From: Bipolaris cookei
Lineage: Eukaryota; Ascomycota; Dothideomycetes; Pleosporales; Pleosporaceae
DNA: 64,000 nt
Assembly: GCA_002286855.1 (NCBI GenBank)
Contig: NRSV01000007.1
Location: 631,277 to 695,276 of the forward strand
Reading direction: 5' to 3'
The notes below the pieces were generated by a model. The model was given only the letters and a program-made list of their open reading frames with translations, had not been told where the DNA came from and ran no database searches. The position numbers were made by a program, and so were the translations under genes. Position 1 is the stretch's first letter; each line of letters starts with the position of its first letter. Positions 12,429-24,281 of this stretch are shown here, one piece after another.

Positions 12429-12934
12429 TATCGGTGTCGCTGTGTGTGTATGTTAGTCGTGATATAAAGGCCGTGTGTCCCTCGGGTCTTCTGACTGATT
12501 GCTGCCCTGCTCCTTCCATTGTTTGTTTTCGAGGAAACCACGCTAAGCACGGGTCAACCCCGCGCCGCCCCACGCGTCCATTTGGCCTCAGGGACCTGAA
12601 CCACATAGTCCGCCCCTCCAACAAGAAGGGATATTTTGGCCATTGATGGTCCACTATCACGTTTCCATAGACCATCGAGGATTGCGAGCAAAATTTGCTT
12701 GCTAGTTGGACGGAATAGGCATCATGATCCCGATGTCAACATGTCAACTTTATATAGGGCGCCGTAGGTGATGCAATGACAATGTCGGCAACCCCACTAC
12801 AGTGATACTCGTGGTCGGTAGATGTATTTATCATGGCCCTATCAACCTCAGCCTCTTCTCCTTAAAGACTTTCATCCCAGTATCGCCAAAAACATTACCC
12901 TACTCTCTTACACCATCCTGCTATACCTGCCCCC
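12429..12934. promoter_or_regulatory. Divergent promoter SMC4 / NIF3-like
   Basis: The 506-bp gap separates two divergent starts. A perfect ACGCGT (MluI cell-cycle box) lies at 12572-12577, about 145 bp before the SMC4 ATG. MBF-type factors bind such boxes in G1/S genes, which would suit a condensin gene, but a single 6-mer can occur by chance. A pyrimidine-rich stretch precedes the 12935 start. Confidence 0.4.
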
Positions 12935-13389
12935 ATGGCATCTGCCCTCCAAAAGTTCAAGCTTGTCTTCTTCGTGCCTCCCTCAGCCCTGAACGCTTGC
13001 AAGGCTGCTGTTTTCAGCACTGGTGCAGGACGCTACCCAGGTCCGGGTGGATATATCGAGGTATGCTTCTGTACCAGGGGTACCGGACAGTTTAGGCCTG
13101 GTGATGCTGCCAATCCAAATGTGAGTTGTGTTGGACTTTCCATATGCCTGTGTAGAACCAAAGTAGGAGGCTAACGATACCTGGGCAGATCGGAAAAGTT
13201 GGCGAGCTGGAAGAGGTTGATGAATATAAGGTGGAGACGATGTGTCTGGGGCGCGATACAGCCGTCAAGGCTGTCGAAGCACTGAAGAAGTGAGTTCACC
13301 TATGCGGTAAAGTACCAAATATTGACTGAGACAGAGCACACCCATATGAAGAGCCTGCATACGAGGTGTACAAAATTGAAGACATTTGA
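12935..13389 (+). CDS. Stand-alone NIF3 insert-domain (CutA/PII-like) protein
   Basis: Three exons (12935-13120, 13189-13289, 13335-13389) encode 113 residues. The chain starts with a beta strand (FKLVFFVPPSALNACKAAVF), contains GAGRYPGPGGYIEV and GTGQFRPGDAANPNIGK, and ends HPYEEPAYEVYKIEDI. These are hallmarks of the ferredoxin-like domain that is inserted in NIF3/YqfO dimetal proteins, here without the metal-binding NIF3 halves. The biochemical function of the single-domain form is unknown to me. The junctions (NPN|IGK and KK|AHPYE) read through smoothly, which supports the exon model. The family is small and widespread in fungi and bacteria. Confidence 0.82.
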
Positions 13390-13469
13390 GAAGGCTGATG
13401 TTTTGCACAGCAATAGTCTATTACATATAGTAAAACTGGATTGATGTAGGATGATAACGAGTTCTTTTC

Positions 13470-14966
13470 CTAAGCAATATCCTGTAACACTTGTTTAATG
13501 ACTGGTAAGTCTCTGTCAACATCTGTCATCCAGTTTGATATTGCGAAACGACATGCCGGTCTTCCTTCCCACGAAGTACCCGAAACGTAAATCTTCCTTG
13601 TTGCCTTGATTTTTTCGACAAGTTGCTTGTTGAGTTCCTCATCCTTTGCACGGAACAGCACGATGATGAAAATTCTGCTTAAAATATCTTCATGAGAAGC
13701 TTCTTTCTGGGGAAGCAGCTCGTACTGGCTGCTTTCCAGAATGTATTGGGCAATTCCACGTGCCAATTGGATTTGGCGCTCAAGCATATCTCGATATCCG
13801 TCCCTTCCATATGCCACTAAGCTCGCATATACTGGCAGAGCTCTAAAACGCCTAGAGTTCTCCAGGCCAATGTTCAGTGGTGACATGATGGTATCGGAGC
13901 CGTTGCCAGAGGCGAGATAGGCAGCGTTGGGATTTTGGAATACACGTTCAGCCATGGCACGGTGTCTGGAAAGAAAGAAGCCACAGTCATAGGGCACATT
14001 GAGGAGTTTATGTCCATCACCGGTTATTGAGTCTGCGAGTTCCAGGCCAGCACATGCTTCTATTATGGGAGAGTGGGCAAGGGACGAAAGTATTCGACCG
14101 AACAGACCGAATGCGCCGTCGGCGTGTATCCATGCACCATGCATGTCGCACAGCTTGCGAAGCTCTTGCATCTCTTCTAGTCCTGATGTAGCAAAGACAC
14201 CTGTGTTGACTTCCGAAGCTGACACCACGACGATTGATGCGGCACCCGGTAGTTCCAATGACTTTTTGAGTAGCTGCATGTCGAATTTGTGCGGTGCGTC
14301 TGAGCGACCTAAGCACTTGACACTTGTTCGCCCAAGTCCCAGAATGCTTGCAGCTTTGCTTAATGATGAGTGTGGTACAGTAGTCAATATTTGGATGTCG
14401 TCGATGCCAGCTCTGCGCATAGCTTCTACGATACCAACTTTGCCAACGCTGTTCTCGGCATCGGTACGGTGTGCTGAAGCTTCCGCAATCACATATTCCC
14501 GTCCACAAGCGAGGCCTAAAACATTGGCTGCCGTGGCACCCGTAGTGAAGATCCGATGGGGCCATTGTGAGGGCTCGAAGTTCAGCAACTCGCAAAGCAA
14601 AGACAGTGCCCGGTCCTCCACATCTGTGGCAATGGTCTCATTGGGTAAATGCACTTGCACGTTCTGATCGAATGCTGTGACCAAGTTATCGGCAAGGGCC
14701 GCTGCCTGGTTGACTCCACCAGTTACGAAGCCGTAGTAATTAGGAGAGCGAGAAGAGGCGTTGAATGCTGGAACGAGGTCTTTACTTAGGTGCCGTATGC
14801 TTTCTTTAAGACCTACTCCCTTAGTGGGAAGATGGGTTTGGAGCTTGGAACGAGCATTGTTCAATATATCGCCAGATGGAAGGACGTCCTCAGGTGGTGG
14901 CTGCACGTGTATTTTTGCCATCTCTACAGCGAGCTGATTGAATATTTCCTGGCTTTGGACTTCCAT
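13470..14966 (-). CDS. PLP-dependent group II decarboxylase (glutamate/aromatic amino acid decarboxylase-like)
   Basis: A single exon of 498 residues. The fold is that of pyridoxal-phosphate type I decarboxylases. Visible features are SPNYYGFVTGGV (substrate-side loop), TTGATAANVLGLACGRE (PLP phosphate region), the cofactor-contacting Asp in WIHADGAFG, and the Schiff-base lysine K320 in DGHKLLNVPYDCG. The C-terminal part has FAISNW, as expected in the small domain. The substrate cannot be told from sequence; tyrosine/DOPA decarboxylase-like and glutamate decarboxylase-like enzymes share this plan. The sequence differs from canonical fungal GAD in lacking its C-terminal calmodulin-type extension. 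It is divergent from the RecQ gene. No biosynthetic genes adjoin it, so an amino-acid catabolic role is as likely as a secondary-metabolite one. Confidence 0.87.
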   Translation of the reverse strand: MEVQSQEIFNQLAVEMAKIHVQPPPEDVLPSGDILNNARSKLQTHLPTKGVGLKESIRHLSKDLVPAFNASSRSPNYYGFVTGGVNQAAALADNLVTAFDQNVQVHLPNETIATDVEDRALSLLCELLNFEPSQWPHRIFTTGATAANVLGLACGREYVIAEASAHRTDAENSVGKVGIVEAMRRAGIDDIQILTTVPHSSLSKAASILGLGRTSVKCLGRSDAPHKFDMQLLKKSLELPGAASIVVVSASEVNTGVFATSGLEEMQELRKLCDMHGAWIHADGAFGLFGRILSSLAHSPIIEACAGLELADSITGDGHKLLNVPYDCGFFLSRHRAMAERVFQNPNAAYLASGNGSDTIMSPLNIGLENSRRFRALPVYASLVAYGRDGYRDMLERQIQLARGIAQYILESSQYELLPQKEASHEDILSRIFIIVLFRAKDEELNKQLVEKIKATRKIYVSGTSWEGRPACRFAISNWMTDVDRDLPVIKQVLQDIA

Positions 14967-15490
14967 GGTACAGGGCTGGCGTTGCTTGCAAACAATCTCT
15001 GGGATGGCGGTGTGATTGCGATGAGCCTAAGAAACGAACTATGCTGCCTACCGTGGGGTGAAGACGTGAGTGGTACACGAACACATGACTCTTACTACGA
15101 CGGTTCTTTGAAGCCGAAGGATGCCTAATTCCGATTAAGGCCAGCTTACAATATTACTGGAAGCAATTCATAGCTCTGCAAGTGACACTGTAACGGCATA
15201 CATCTAGGAATTCCAAAAATGCGGGCGAGTGTTAGAGGTTGCCGAGACCGAAGCCGTGATGGTGCCATTATTGTAAGTAGTACATGGTAATAGAAACTGG
15301 CAGATGCTAGTCTGGGGTGGCATCTGCACGTGACTTGGCGCTAGCGCGGCGCGTGTTGCGGACTTAGCACAACACGGTCAAGGGTGCTGATAGTGATGTC
15401 GCCACACCACGCCCGTGAAAACGTGAAGCTGCTGTGGATGCACGTGTAAAACATCGATGCAGATCCCCATACCGACGATGCGACGCTCTC
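14967..15490. promoter_or_regulatory. Divergent promoter decarboxylase / RecQ
   Basis: 524 bp between divergent starts. An in-frame GTG at 15434 extends the RecQ frame, but the first ATG (15491) fits the family N-terminus better, so 15434-15490 is taken as 5' UTR. Nothing else recognisable. Confidence 0.4.
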
Positions 15491-18400
15491 ATGCCTCGAA
15501 ACAATCTTAGTAAACACCTCCAGTGGTTGGTTAACGAGAAGCCATTCATTCCTCCCGCGTCATCGCTCGTGGCATACGAAGCCAGCGCTGAGCCTACAAG
15601 TTCGGCGACAATCTCACCGCAACATTCTTCGCACTCGGACGCGCAAACAGCATACAATGAACCCCAACCTGCCTCCGTGCCAGCGCCCCCATCAGCACCT
15701 CAAACCGCTAGACCCATCCTACCCCGCAGTCTTGCCCCAACGAGGCCAATCGATATACACAACCCTCCAGAGGCTGAGGGCACGAGCTCGGATATGGCAA
15801 AACTGAGGGCTACACCGGCAAGCGGGAATCCCAGACTTGTAGTAGCAGGCTTACCAGAACATGTGTCGTATTCGGCGTCCTCGAGCAGGGCAGGGAATGA
15901 GAGGAACACAACAGCAGAGTCGGGAAGGGCCAGTTTGGAAAGCACTCGAGATCGACCGGCAATCTCGAGGAAGATCAAAGGACACATGGAAGTGCCCGCT
16001 TCACAGTATGACACTGCTGGAATGAGTCGCCTGGAGCCGATTGATGTTGACTCCATTGATCTTACTGGAGATGATGCGATTCCCTCTTCACCAGTTCCAC
16101 TGCTCACCCCCAAAGGACGAAAACGGAAGAGCGACGAGTTCAAGGCAGACCTCCGGCACGCTAAGTCTCCCAGGCCGATTCGGGCAGCCCCTACACTCGA
16201 CCCAGAGCCTGACGACGACGATGATGAGTTTCCTGATATCGATGACATGGTCATAGCTCCGGATAGTCCGCCTCCACCATATTCGATCGTCGCAGGGGGC
16301 CCAAAGCCTTCACCAGAACAAGCTGCGGACACTGAGGACGACGATATGGAGGCAATGTTACAAATAGAAGAGGAGGAGCGAAGGATAGCAGAGACAGAAC
16401 ATGTGGTGTCTACACAACCGCGCAAGCGCAAACCGTTTAGCCGTGTGCCTTCAGAAAATGCTCCAGCTCGCAAGATGGGGAAGCAGACTTGTAGCCCTGC
16501 CCCTAGCAAGACCAGGCTTTGCGCAGTCGAAGTTACGGTACCTGAATCGGGCCGTACGTGCGCGCCTACTACCAAGAGAGTTGAGCATGCGGTGATGGAC
16601 TCTGAAGATGAAGACTTTGGTGTGATAGACGAGATGGACATTGACACTCAAGCTCGGACAAAATCACCTACGCCTCCGAGAAAAAGGCTACGTGAAAAGA
16701 CGCCAGTATCAAATCCAGCTGGGCCTGCGAGCCAGGCACAGCTACCCATACGTTCTCCAGTGAAGGTCTTGCGAAGTCCCAATCCATATCAACCTGAGCA
16801 AGACTCCATTCCTACCCCAACGAAGTCCCAATCCCCTAAGAAGAATATCAAATCTGCACCTCTGTCAGTATCCGCGCCCAGCAAGCCTATCCCAAGCTCG
16901 TCAGAATTATCAAAGGAAAAAAAGACTGTCATCAAAAACACCATCGATTCATTCTTGAAAACCGAGGGTCAAAGGTTGCAAAGCCATCTCACCACGGCGA
17001 GTCTGGCATGGGAAGATGCCCGCGCTGCCTTTGTTGCCCATCTTTCCGAGCATGGTATATCCGACTCTAGCGAACAGGAAAGGATGGGGCGCGCTCGCTC
17101 ACGGAAGGATGCGGTAGAGCAGTTGATGGTCTTGAAGACCAAACATAGTGACCTTATGGACGAGCGGCAAAGGGTGAAGCAAAAACTTGAAGACGACTTG
17201 GACATGGGTCAGTTTGATGCAGCGGATGGTGAAACTCTCAGTAGACTCTTCAAGATGATCGAGGACATCCAGATCCAGATGTATTACCTGCTGGATCTGG
17301 CGGCCATTAAGCAACAAACCAAGTCTGTCGTAAAGGCAGAGTCGAAGAGCAGCCGCAATGTGGTTATCCAGTCAACTCAAACAAACCCAGTGCGATCATT
17401 CCTTGATGATTCAAAGGAATCAGGACCAAATCGGATCCCTCAAACACAGTATCCTAAGCACAGCGACACTGTTGTTGAAGAAGTGTTTACACCAACTCGC
17501 CGCATACGATTTGCCGAGGAACAGGTAGCTGCTTCTCCGCTACCTCCTCCAAACATGGGTGTTCGTTCCCGCACAGAAAGCAGTGCGACAATGATGTACA
17601 ATCCCATCCCAAAAGATCGATCTCGCCGCATATCTGAGACGCCAGAACACCGGCGTTCTCCGAAAAAGTCTAAGCCAGTGGCCCATCATGATACGCCTGA
17701 TGATTTCGAAGACATGGGATTTGAGGAAGATGAGAGCTTGTTTACCCATCATATGGGTGAGCTCCATCAGCCCATCGAGCTAAGTGACGATGGCGAGTTT
17801 GGCGCAGACGATGATGAATTCCTCCATGAAATCAGCAATATCGAGAACCAGGTACCAGGCAACTTCAATTGGAAAGGTGAACGAACAGGAGCCAACCCGT
17901 CAACAAACACTCGCGAGGTATTCCGTGAAGCTTCCCCGAATAAGGCCGCGCCAAAACAAAATCAACAAGTATCACCGAAGAAGCCGCAGCTGAACATGCC
18001 GGCCAAGAATCACCCCGGAATGAACTTTCCTTGGTCCCAAGATCTGAGGACGGCACTCATTCGTCGGTTCAGTCTGAGAGGTTTCCGGCCTGGGCAATTG
18101 GAGACTATTAATACCACGCTAGCTGGTGATCACTGCTTTGTGCTGATGCCTACCGGAGGAGGAAAGTCACTCTGCTACCAGCTTCCCTCGGTCATCGCTT
18201 CAGGCAAGACACATGGGGTTACCCTAGTTGTTTCCCCGCTATTGAGCTTGATGGAAGACCAAGTCGAGGCTTGCAGACAGCGTTTCGGCATGCAAGCATT
18301 CCTCATAAACGGAGAGTCGACCGCAGCTCAGAAAAACATGATTATGGACGCCTTGCGCGAAAGGGATCCTCAGCAGTTCATCCAGATACTCTACGTGACA

Positions 18401-20923
18401 CCCGAGATGCTTAGTAAGAACCAGAGGATGATCAACGCTTTCCAGCAATTGCACTCTGGAGGCAACCTTGCCAGGATTGTCATCGACGAGGCACATTGTG
18501 TCAGCCAATGGGGTCATGATTTCCGACCAGACTACAAAGCACTTGGAGACGTTGTTCGTCAGTTTCCTGGAGTTCCGGTGCTTGCGCTGACTGCAACTGC
18601 TACCAAACTTGTCCGTTCCGATGTCGTATCCAATCTTGGTATCCAAGGCTGCCGGGAATTCTCCCAGAGCTTCAATCGCCCCAATTTGTCCTATGAAGTG
18701 TTACCGAAAGCAAAAGGCATTATCAACAGTATCGCGGATCTGATCAAGGAGCGATATACCGGAAAGTCTGGTATTATCTACTGTCTATCACGGAAGAGCT
18801 GTGAACAAATAGCCCAGAAGCTGTCTGAGATGGGCATCCGCGCCTACCATTACCATGCCGGAATGGATTCGGCCGATCGGTCTGATGTTCAACGCAAGTG
18901 GCAGAAAAATGAGTATCATGTTATCGTGGCCACAATCGCCTTTGGTATGGGTATTGACAAAGCCGATGTACGATATGTCATTCACCACTCGCTACCAAAG
19001 AGTTTGGAAGGTTATTATCAGGAGACCGGACGTGCTGGTCGTGATGGTAAGCGGTCAGAGTGCTACCTATACTATCATTATGCGGACTCGAGGATCTTGC
19101 GTAAGATGATTGATGAGGGCGAGGGCAGCAGAGAGCAGAAGCAACGGCTAAGCGACATGCTGCGAACTGTAGTCCAATACTGTGAGAACAAAGCCGATTG
19201 TCGACGCGCTCAAGTACTCGGATACTTTAGTGAAGCATTCGATGCCTCGAAGTGCAACTCGACATGTGACAACTGCCGGTCGGATGCCACGTTCGTTACA
19301 AAGGACCTTACAGAATACGCTGCCATGGCTATTAAGCTTGTCAGCCAAATCCACAAGGACAATGTCACAATGCACCAATGCGTAGATGCCTTCCGTGGTG
19401 CTGGTGGTGCCAAGATCAAGAGTGCCGGATTGAAAGAATACGGATGGGGCTACGGCAAGAAACTAGACAGGGGGGACAATGAGCGCATCTTTCAACAACT
19501 GCTAGACGCTGGTGACCTTAAAGAGAGTAGCAAAGTGAACAAGGTTGGCTTTGCGACCAGCTACCTACATGTATGTACTCTGTGTGTTGATGCATATTTC
19601 GCCTACTGACGTTCTTAGCCTGCTTCGACACGCAACGACTACGAAACTAAGCGGAAGCAGCTGAAGTTGCAAGTACGCGCCTCACCACACAAAGCATCTG
19701 CGAAGGCATCTTCGGAAGCGCCTGATGCGAAGAAAACGAAAAAACAGCAAACACAGTTCCCATCAACCAATGTCAATTCACCTGTGCGGAAGAACAAGCA
19801 AAAGATAAGATCATTTGCTTACAACCAGGATGACGACGATGAAGATGAAGATGTCTTCGATGCACCACGCCATCCTACCCGTAAACAGGTCAATCGTAGT
19901 TACCAAGCCGATGGTTTCGTGGTTGGCGATGATGATGGCTTTGCACCAGTACGTGTAGCCAAGCCATTGAAAGCAACGAAAGCGAAGAAACTTGGGACTC
20001 CTATCACTACAGACCAGCGGACTGCCGAGCTCACTGAGCTGCAAAGTGATGTCTTGAGAGATTTCATGACCGGGGCCAAGAGGATGAGAACAAGCATACA
20101 AGAAAGAAAAGGTCATCGCGAGGCCATCTTCACGGATACAGTGCTTCGTGAGATGGGTCTCGATCTGCCGCGCAATCTCGACGAGATGAAAACCATACCG
20201 GGTATCCGACCCGAGATGGTGGATCGTTACGGCAAGTCGTTCTTGAAGTTGATTAATAACACGAGGAACTTTTACGGAGATGACACGCCGGTTCCTCGCA
20301 ATCCCCAGCTTCGCAACCGGCAAGCTCAAAGCACTCGGACCGTCTATGAGATTGACGACGATGACAATGATGATAACGACGATGACGAGGAAGTGGATGA
20401 CCAGAATCACCGGCTTGTTGTAGACCTTTGTGGCGATGATGATGATGATGATGATGACGACGCAGAAGAAGCAGATGTTCCAATCACCAATGCCGAAGAG
20501 TTCGGAGACGACTCATCCTACGGTGATCTTGATTACGACGATGACGACGACGATGGTGAAGTACATACAAGTCATCACTTCAGCCACGCCCCAAATGCAG
20601 ATGTTACAGACTTCAACAATCGATACACGCAGCTGGGCGGGGGAGCAGCCCCTGTATCCAAGGCTGCAGCTAAGGCACCAGCGGCAAGATCGGGGTACAA
20701 AAAGAAGGGGACATTCAAGAAGAGGACATCGGGGAGCTTTACTCACAAGAATTTTGGTGGGGTCAAGAAGCGTGCGGCTAGGGGGTCTAGCAGTAGGGCT
20801 TCCGCAGGGGCCAGTAGTAGGCCCAGGGGTGGAGGTGCTGGCGGAGGTGGAGGCGGAGGCGGAGGAGGAGGAGGCGGGGGGCCGGCAGGTGGATGGGGAT
20901 CCATCATGGCCATGCCTACCTGA
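15491..20923 (+). CDS. RecQ-family DNA helicase, Sgs1/BLM type
   Basis: Two exons (15491-19570, 19619-20923) give 1794 residues, as long as other fungal Sgs1/QDE-3-like helicases. The start MPRNNLSKHLQWL matches the conserved N-terminal helix thought to bind Top3-Rmi1. About 800 residues of acidic, Ser/Pro-rich disorder follow. The helicase core has Walker A MPTGGGKS (K892), DEAH box IDEAHCVSQWGHDFRP (D999), TATAT motif III, and motif VI ETGRAGRDG. The RecQ-Ct zinc site is CENKADCRRAQVL...CNSTCDNC. A winged-helix segment and an HRDC domain (LQSDVLRDFM...IPGIRPEMVDRYG) follow. The tail has Asp tracts and a long Gly run. This enzyme resolves recombination intermediates with Top3; N. crassa QDE-3 also acts in quelling. 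Confidence 0.94.
20431..20460 (+). repeat. GAT/GAC trinucleotide tract in the RecQ gene
   Basis: A run of aspartate codons, mostly GAT, encodes an Asp tract in the C-terminal acidic region. Similar Asp-rich tracts flank it at about 20350-20390 and 20530-20560. Such triplet runs are prone to length change without shifting the frame. Confidence 0.7.
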
Positions 20924-21242
20924 GGGTCGAGAAATAGAGATGGTGGGACCATGTTGGCTGCCACGTAGTAGTCTGCAGGGCGATGATGTTGTCCCCTGGC
21001 TGTTTATTTTGCTTTCACACTGAATACCCCCCTTACTCATCTAGTCATAGCATGCATTATTATGGGGAGTATATGTATCTATATGCACAGAGTAGGCCAT
21101 GATTCTAAAAATAATATTCATTAGGACATTATAACATTAAAAGAGGGTGAAAAGGAGGAGGAAACAGGTTATATAATAATCCCCCGTCCGCTATCCCCCC
21201 TCCCCCTCCGCCCATTCCTGGCTCAATCATGCCCCCCAGATT
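20924..21242. other. Convergent 3' intergenic region
   Basis: 319 bp between the stop codons of the RecQ and HSP12-like genes. It is AT-rich at 21040-21180 with AATAATA-type polyadenylation-like stretches, then C-rich near the HSP12-like stop. No gene seen. Confidence 0.5.
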
Positions 21243-21615
21243 TTACAAGCCACCGTGCCTGTGCGTCCCATTACTATGATGCCCCAATCCCAGCGCATTC
21301 TTCGTCTTATCCACGATGCTGCCGCCGGTAGAGCCGTGCACATTGTTATCCTTGGAGCGCTCCAGCTTGTCCATGGTCGACTGCGTGTGCGTCTTGGACG
21401 AGTCGGGTTGGGCTTCGCGGGCGACTTTGTCGGCAGTGCCCGTGAGGGATTCCTTGATCTTTGTGCTGGTAGATTTGGTGGATTGGGGTTGCTGTGGGGG
21501 ATGTTAGTGTGTGGTTGGGTGGAAGAGAGAAAGAGAGGAATGAGGGGGCAGGGGGATGGCGTACCATGGCCTCGCCAAGCTTGGTGTGGGTATCTTTGCG
21601 GAATGCGTCGGTCAT
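21243..21615 (-). CDS. HSP12/WH11-type small stress protein
   Basis: Two exons (21615-21565 and 21491-21243) encode 99 residues. The start MTDAFRKDTHTKLGEAM resembles the Hsp12/Awh11 consensus MSDA-RK, and the repeat-like TKIKESLTGTADKVAREAQPD matches the amphipathic helix of that family. The chain is very hydrophilic, has no Cys or Trp, and contains a His/Gly-rich tail. Family members are disordered in solution and fold on membranes, stabilising them under heat, osmotic or stationary-phase stress. The 73-bp intron falls after codon 17. A TATA-like element and a CCCCT stress-response motif lie about 95-105 bp upstream, consistent with stress induction. Confidence 0.83.
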
Positions 21616-23354
21616 GTTGGTGGTTTTGGGTTTGTACGTTAAGTTGGTGAAGATAGTGTTTGGAGTTGTAGCTGTGATGAAGAGAGTGGGTTTACAGTGG
21701 AACAATAAAGGGGTTTTTATATGCACTTTTTACACCTCCTACACTTGGTCATTTACGTCATGTTTCGTGGTTGTCATCTATAGTCTACAGCAAGAAGATT
21801 GGGTATGAGATGACAAGGTGCTTGGATAGTGACGGCGTGGCTACAGGTGCGATATGTCGCCAACGTCATTTTCAGCTCGTGACTTGGGCAATATGAAGCA
21901 AGATTCGAGACGGTTTCTTGACAGAGTGTGTTTAATTGCTTGGGTTGCATGGCGAGGTGGGCAGAGAAGCAGGGATGGGGGGTGAAGACGGGTGGCGAGA
22001 AGCGAAAGCAAGTTATGGTGACACATGGGGGACGGATTGGCTGCAAGCTGCTCAGATCTCCGAGTCGTACTGGTATCTCGGTATGCGTGGGTATTGTGTA
22101 TAGAGAAGCTGATTGTGTTCTGTCAAGTAATGTGAACATAGTATACTACAAATAGCGATGACTGTTGCGTAGCGATAGGCTTCCGGGTGTAGGATTGCAG
22201 GTCCCTGCGTCAGGTACTCTGATGACGTCACCCGTCACGTTCCCGCGTGCAAGGTGCGCGGTCAAGCCTCTGCCAATTTTTAAACCGACAGCACCCATTG
22301 CTTGCTTACTTGTTTGCACCATCTGCCATGTGCGCAAAGCGATTCCAGACGAGATGGGCGCTGCAGGGTCGCCGGCTAACCACCCTTGACGCCTCTGGCA
22401 GTCGGCAGTCGGACGCGTCCGGGGGACTTTGTTAGGATGAAGCGCCACGTGTAGAATGCATGAGGCGGTGGGCGCAAAAGCAGAGAGTAATATACACCAC
22501 TACACGCTTAGTTATCGCGTAGCGCCACACACTGGTCTGCGGTCGGACTTCAACAAGTAGATTCCAAGCAATGGCGGTATGCGCTGTTGAGGAGCGCGTC
22601 GCGCGCAGCACTCTCTCCACTGCAGCGCGCCTAAGGGGGTTTGTACTTAGGGGCCAGGCTTGCGAAAGAGCGGTCGCTGGCTTGCTGAGTGGGCCGAGGC
22701 GGATGCCGTACGCAAGCCGCCACGTCGCTGGGGGAAATGCAGAGGCTGGGTAGAGCCATGAAGCAGGAGGGTCTAATGCAGGAACACGCCGGCGACTGGC
22801 CCGTATGCAGAAAACCAGTATCCTCATCTACGATAGCGCGCGGGTTGATTGGTTGTGGGTCGGGTCCGGGGCATGACGTTGGCGTTCCAGACGGTTGCTA
22901 CAGTTTCCGCCGTGTTGATGCAGCCTCCAACCACCTCCCAGCCACACGCCCAACCTCACCATTTCCCCAGCAGCAAAACTACCTTTTGCTGCAGTCATCC
23001 AGAGAAGTCACACTTCACGCTACCCACCTCCAACACTCACTCACACACCCTTTTTCCCCTTCTACACAGGAGACATCTGACCATTGTTGTCACAGTGCAT
23101 ATCCAGGCCGACGCTGCAAGAACGGCTAAGCCAAGAGTACCCCCATCCACTACCGGCCTGCGTTTAACTTTCATACTCTTGACACAACTCCACCACCGCT
23201 TGCACTCGAGCACCTGCTTATGAGAGCGCAACAGTCTTCAGCAACCGTCTGAGTGCATCCCGCCGCTCGCATCACCCGGCCCTCTGGGGGCGCAGGGAGA
23301 CCAACCACCACCACAAGGCCCACTAGAGGCAATTGAAGAACACACATCTTCACA
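21616..23354. other. Divergent intergenic region HSP12-like / FIG1
   Basis: 1.74 kb between two outward-facing genes. Apart from the element at 21709-21721, I see no site that I can name. The segment 22890-23350 is rich in CCA, CAC and CTC runs and probably contains a long FIG1 5' leader. Open frames of 60-146 codons in the block have no family features and overlap each other on both strands. Confidence 0.4.
21709..21721 (-). promoter_or_regulatory. TATA-like element with adjoining STRE (CCCCT) of the HSP12-like gene
   Basis: Read on the minus strand, ATAAAAACCCCT lies about 95-105 bp upstream of the HSP12-like ATG. It combines a TATAAAA-type box with a CCCCT/AGGGG stress response element. 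Msn2/4-type zinc fingers bind this element in yeast; use in this organism is inferred. Confidence 0.45.
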
Positions 23355-24281
23355 ATGGCAAACCTGAGGTTCGCCGTTAGCATGCAACGTACGTTATCCT
23401 TTGGTTGCGAGAGAGAATTGGCACAAAAGGGGATCAAAACTAACACTTACCAGGGTTAATACCGTTTCTTGGCTTTCACCATGTTCTCATGATTCTCATC
23501 GCTATTGCGATAATATTGCTCTGTAGGTCAAGACCGAAACATGCTACTCGACCAAGGCTAATTATCCACAGCATTGCTACTGGCAGGATGCTCATCCACA
23601 TCTCCGCTCATTCCCGGCATCTTCCTCATCTCCATGTGGTACGAACAATTCACTCCCACCTACTCACCTGACCAGGTCGACCCTGGTGTCACTGCCGCCA
23701 TTGCAAACATTGTCGGCAACGCGCAGCTCGGTGTTCGTGTTGGTTACTTTGGCATTTGCATCAACCGTGATGGTGGTGGTTTCATTTGCTCCAACAATGC
23801 CACTGCCCTTGTCGACAACGTGTCTGTCGACCAGGACCCCCTCAACCTTGTGTGGGTGGCCGCTACCTTCAAGGATGCCGTCGTTTTCCCCTACCTGCTC
23901 ATCGTCGCCATTATTCTCGCCTTCTTCACCTTCATCCTCCTTGCCACTTTCCCTGGATGGCACGAGGAGAGAGACGAGCAAACTGGATCCGACGTTGACG
24001 TCAAGCCATTCCCCTCCAGGCCCGTCTCTCAGGTCGCTCTCGCTCTCATCTTCATCTCATCCATCTTCGTCTTGGTCTCCGTCTTATGGCAACATACCGC
24101 CTCGGTCGCAGCCGCAACAATCGTGCAAGATCTCGGCAACGGTAGCGTCAAGTCTGGTGTCGGCACATCTGCCATGGTCCTTGGCTGGTTTGGCTTTGTG
24201 CTGCTCATCATAGTCACCATTGGGTTGCTTGTCATGATTCTCAGCATCATTGTCCTCGACCGCCTCACCGACAATGACTAA
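23355..24281 (+). CDS. FIG1: Fig1-type claudin-like membrane protein (Ca2+ regulator and membrane fusion)
   Basis: Three exons (23355-23388, 23454-23522, 23572-24281) give 270 residues. Transmembrane helix 1 (about residues 16-38) is followed by a large extracellular loop that carries the family motif GYFGICINRDGGGFIC (residues 92-107; the G-x-x-G-x-C...C claudin-like signature). Three further helices follow: FPYLLIVAIILAFFTFILLA, VALALIFISSIFVLVSVLW and MVLGWFGFVLLIIVTIGLLVM. Fig1 proteins support low-affinity Ca2+ uptake and cell fusion in mating, and in some moulds hyphal growth and sexual development. The donor of intron 2 (gtaggt at 23523) was chosen because it gives the only in-phase junction into the third exon. 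The N-terminus is the least certain part. Confidence 0.85.

Noticed and set aside
13061..13077. Possible 17-bp intron (gtatgc...accag) in the NIF3-like gene
   Set aside because: Too short to be spliced; reading through gives residues that fit the family.
13999..14667. 222-codon plus-strand frame inside the decarboxylase gene
   Set aside because: Exact antisense shadow of a strongly conserved PLP enzyme; no domain features of its own.
15700..16647. 315-codon minus-strand frame under the RecQ N-terminus
   Set aside because: Opposite-strand shadow of a Ser/Pro/Asp-rich coding region; composition is that of complemented low-complexity codons.
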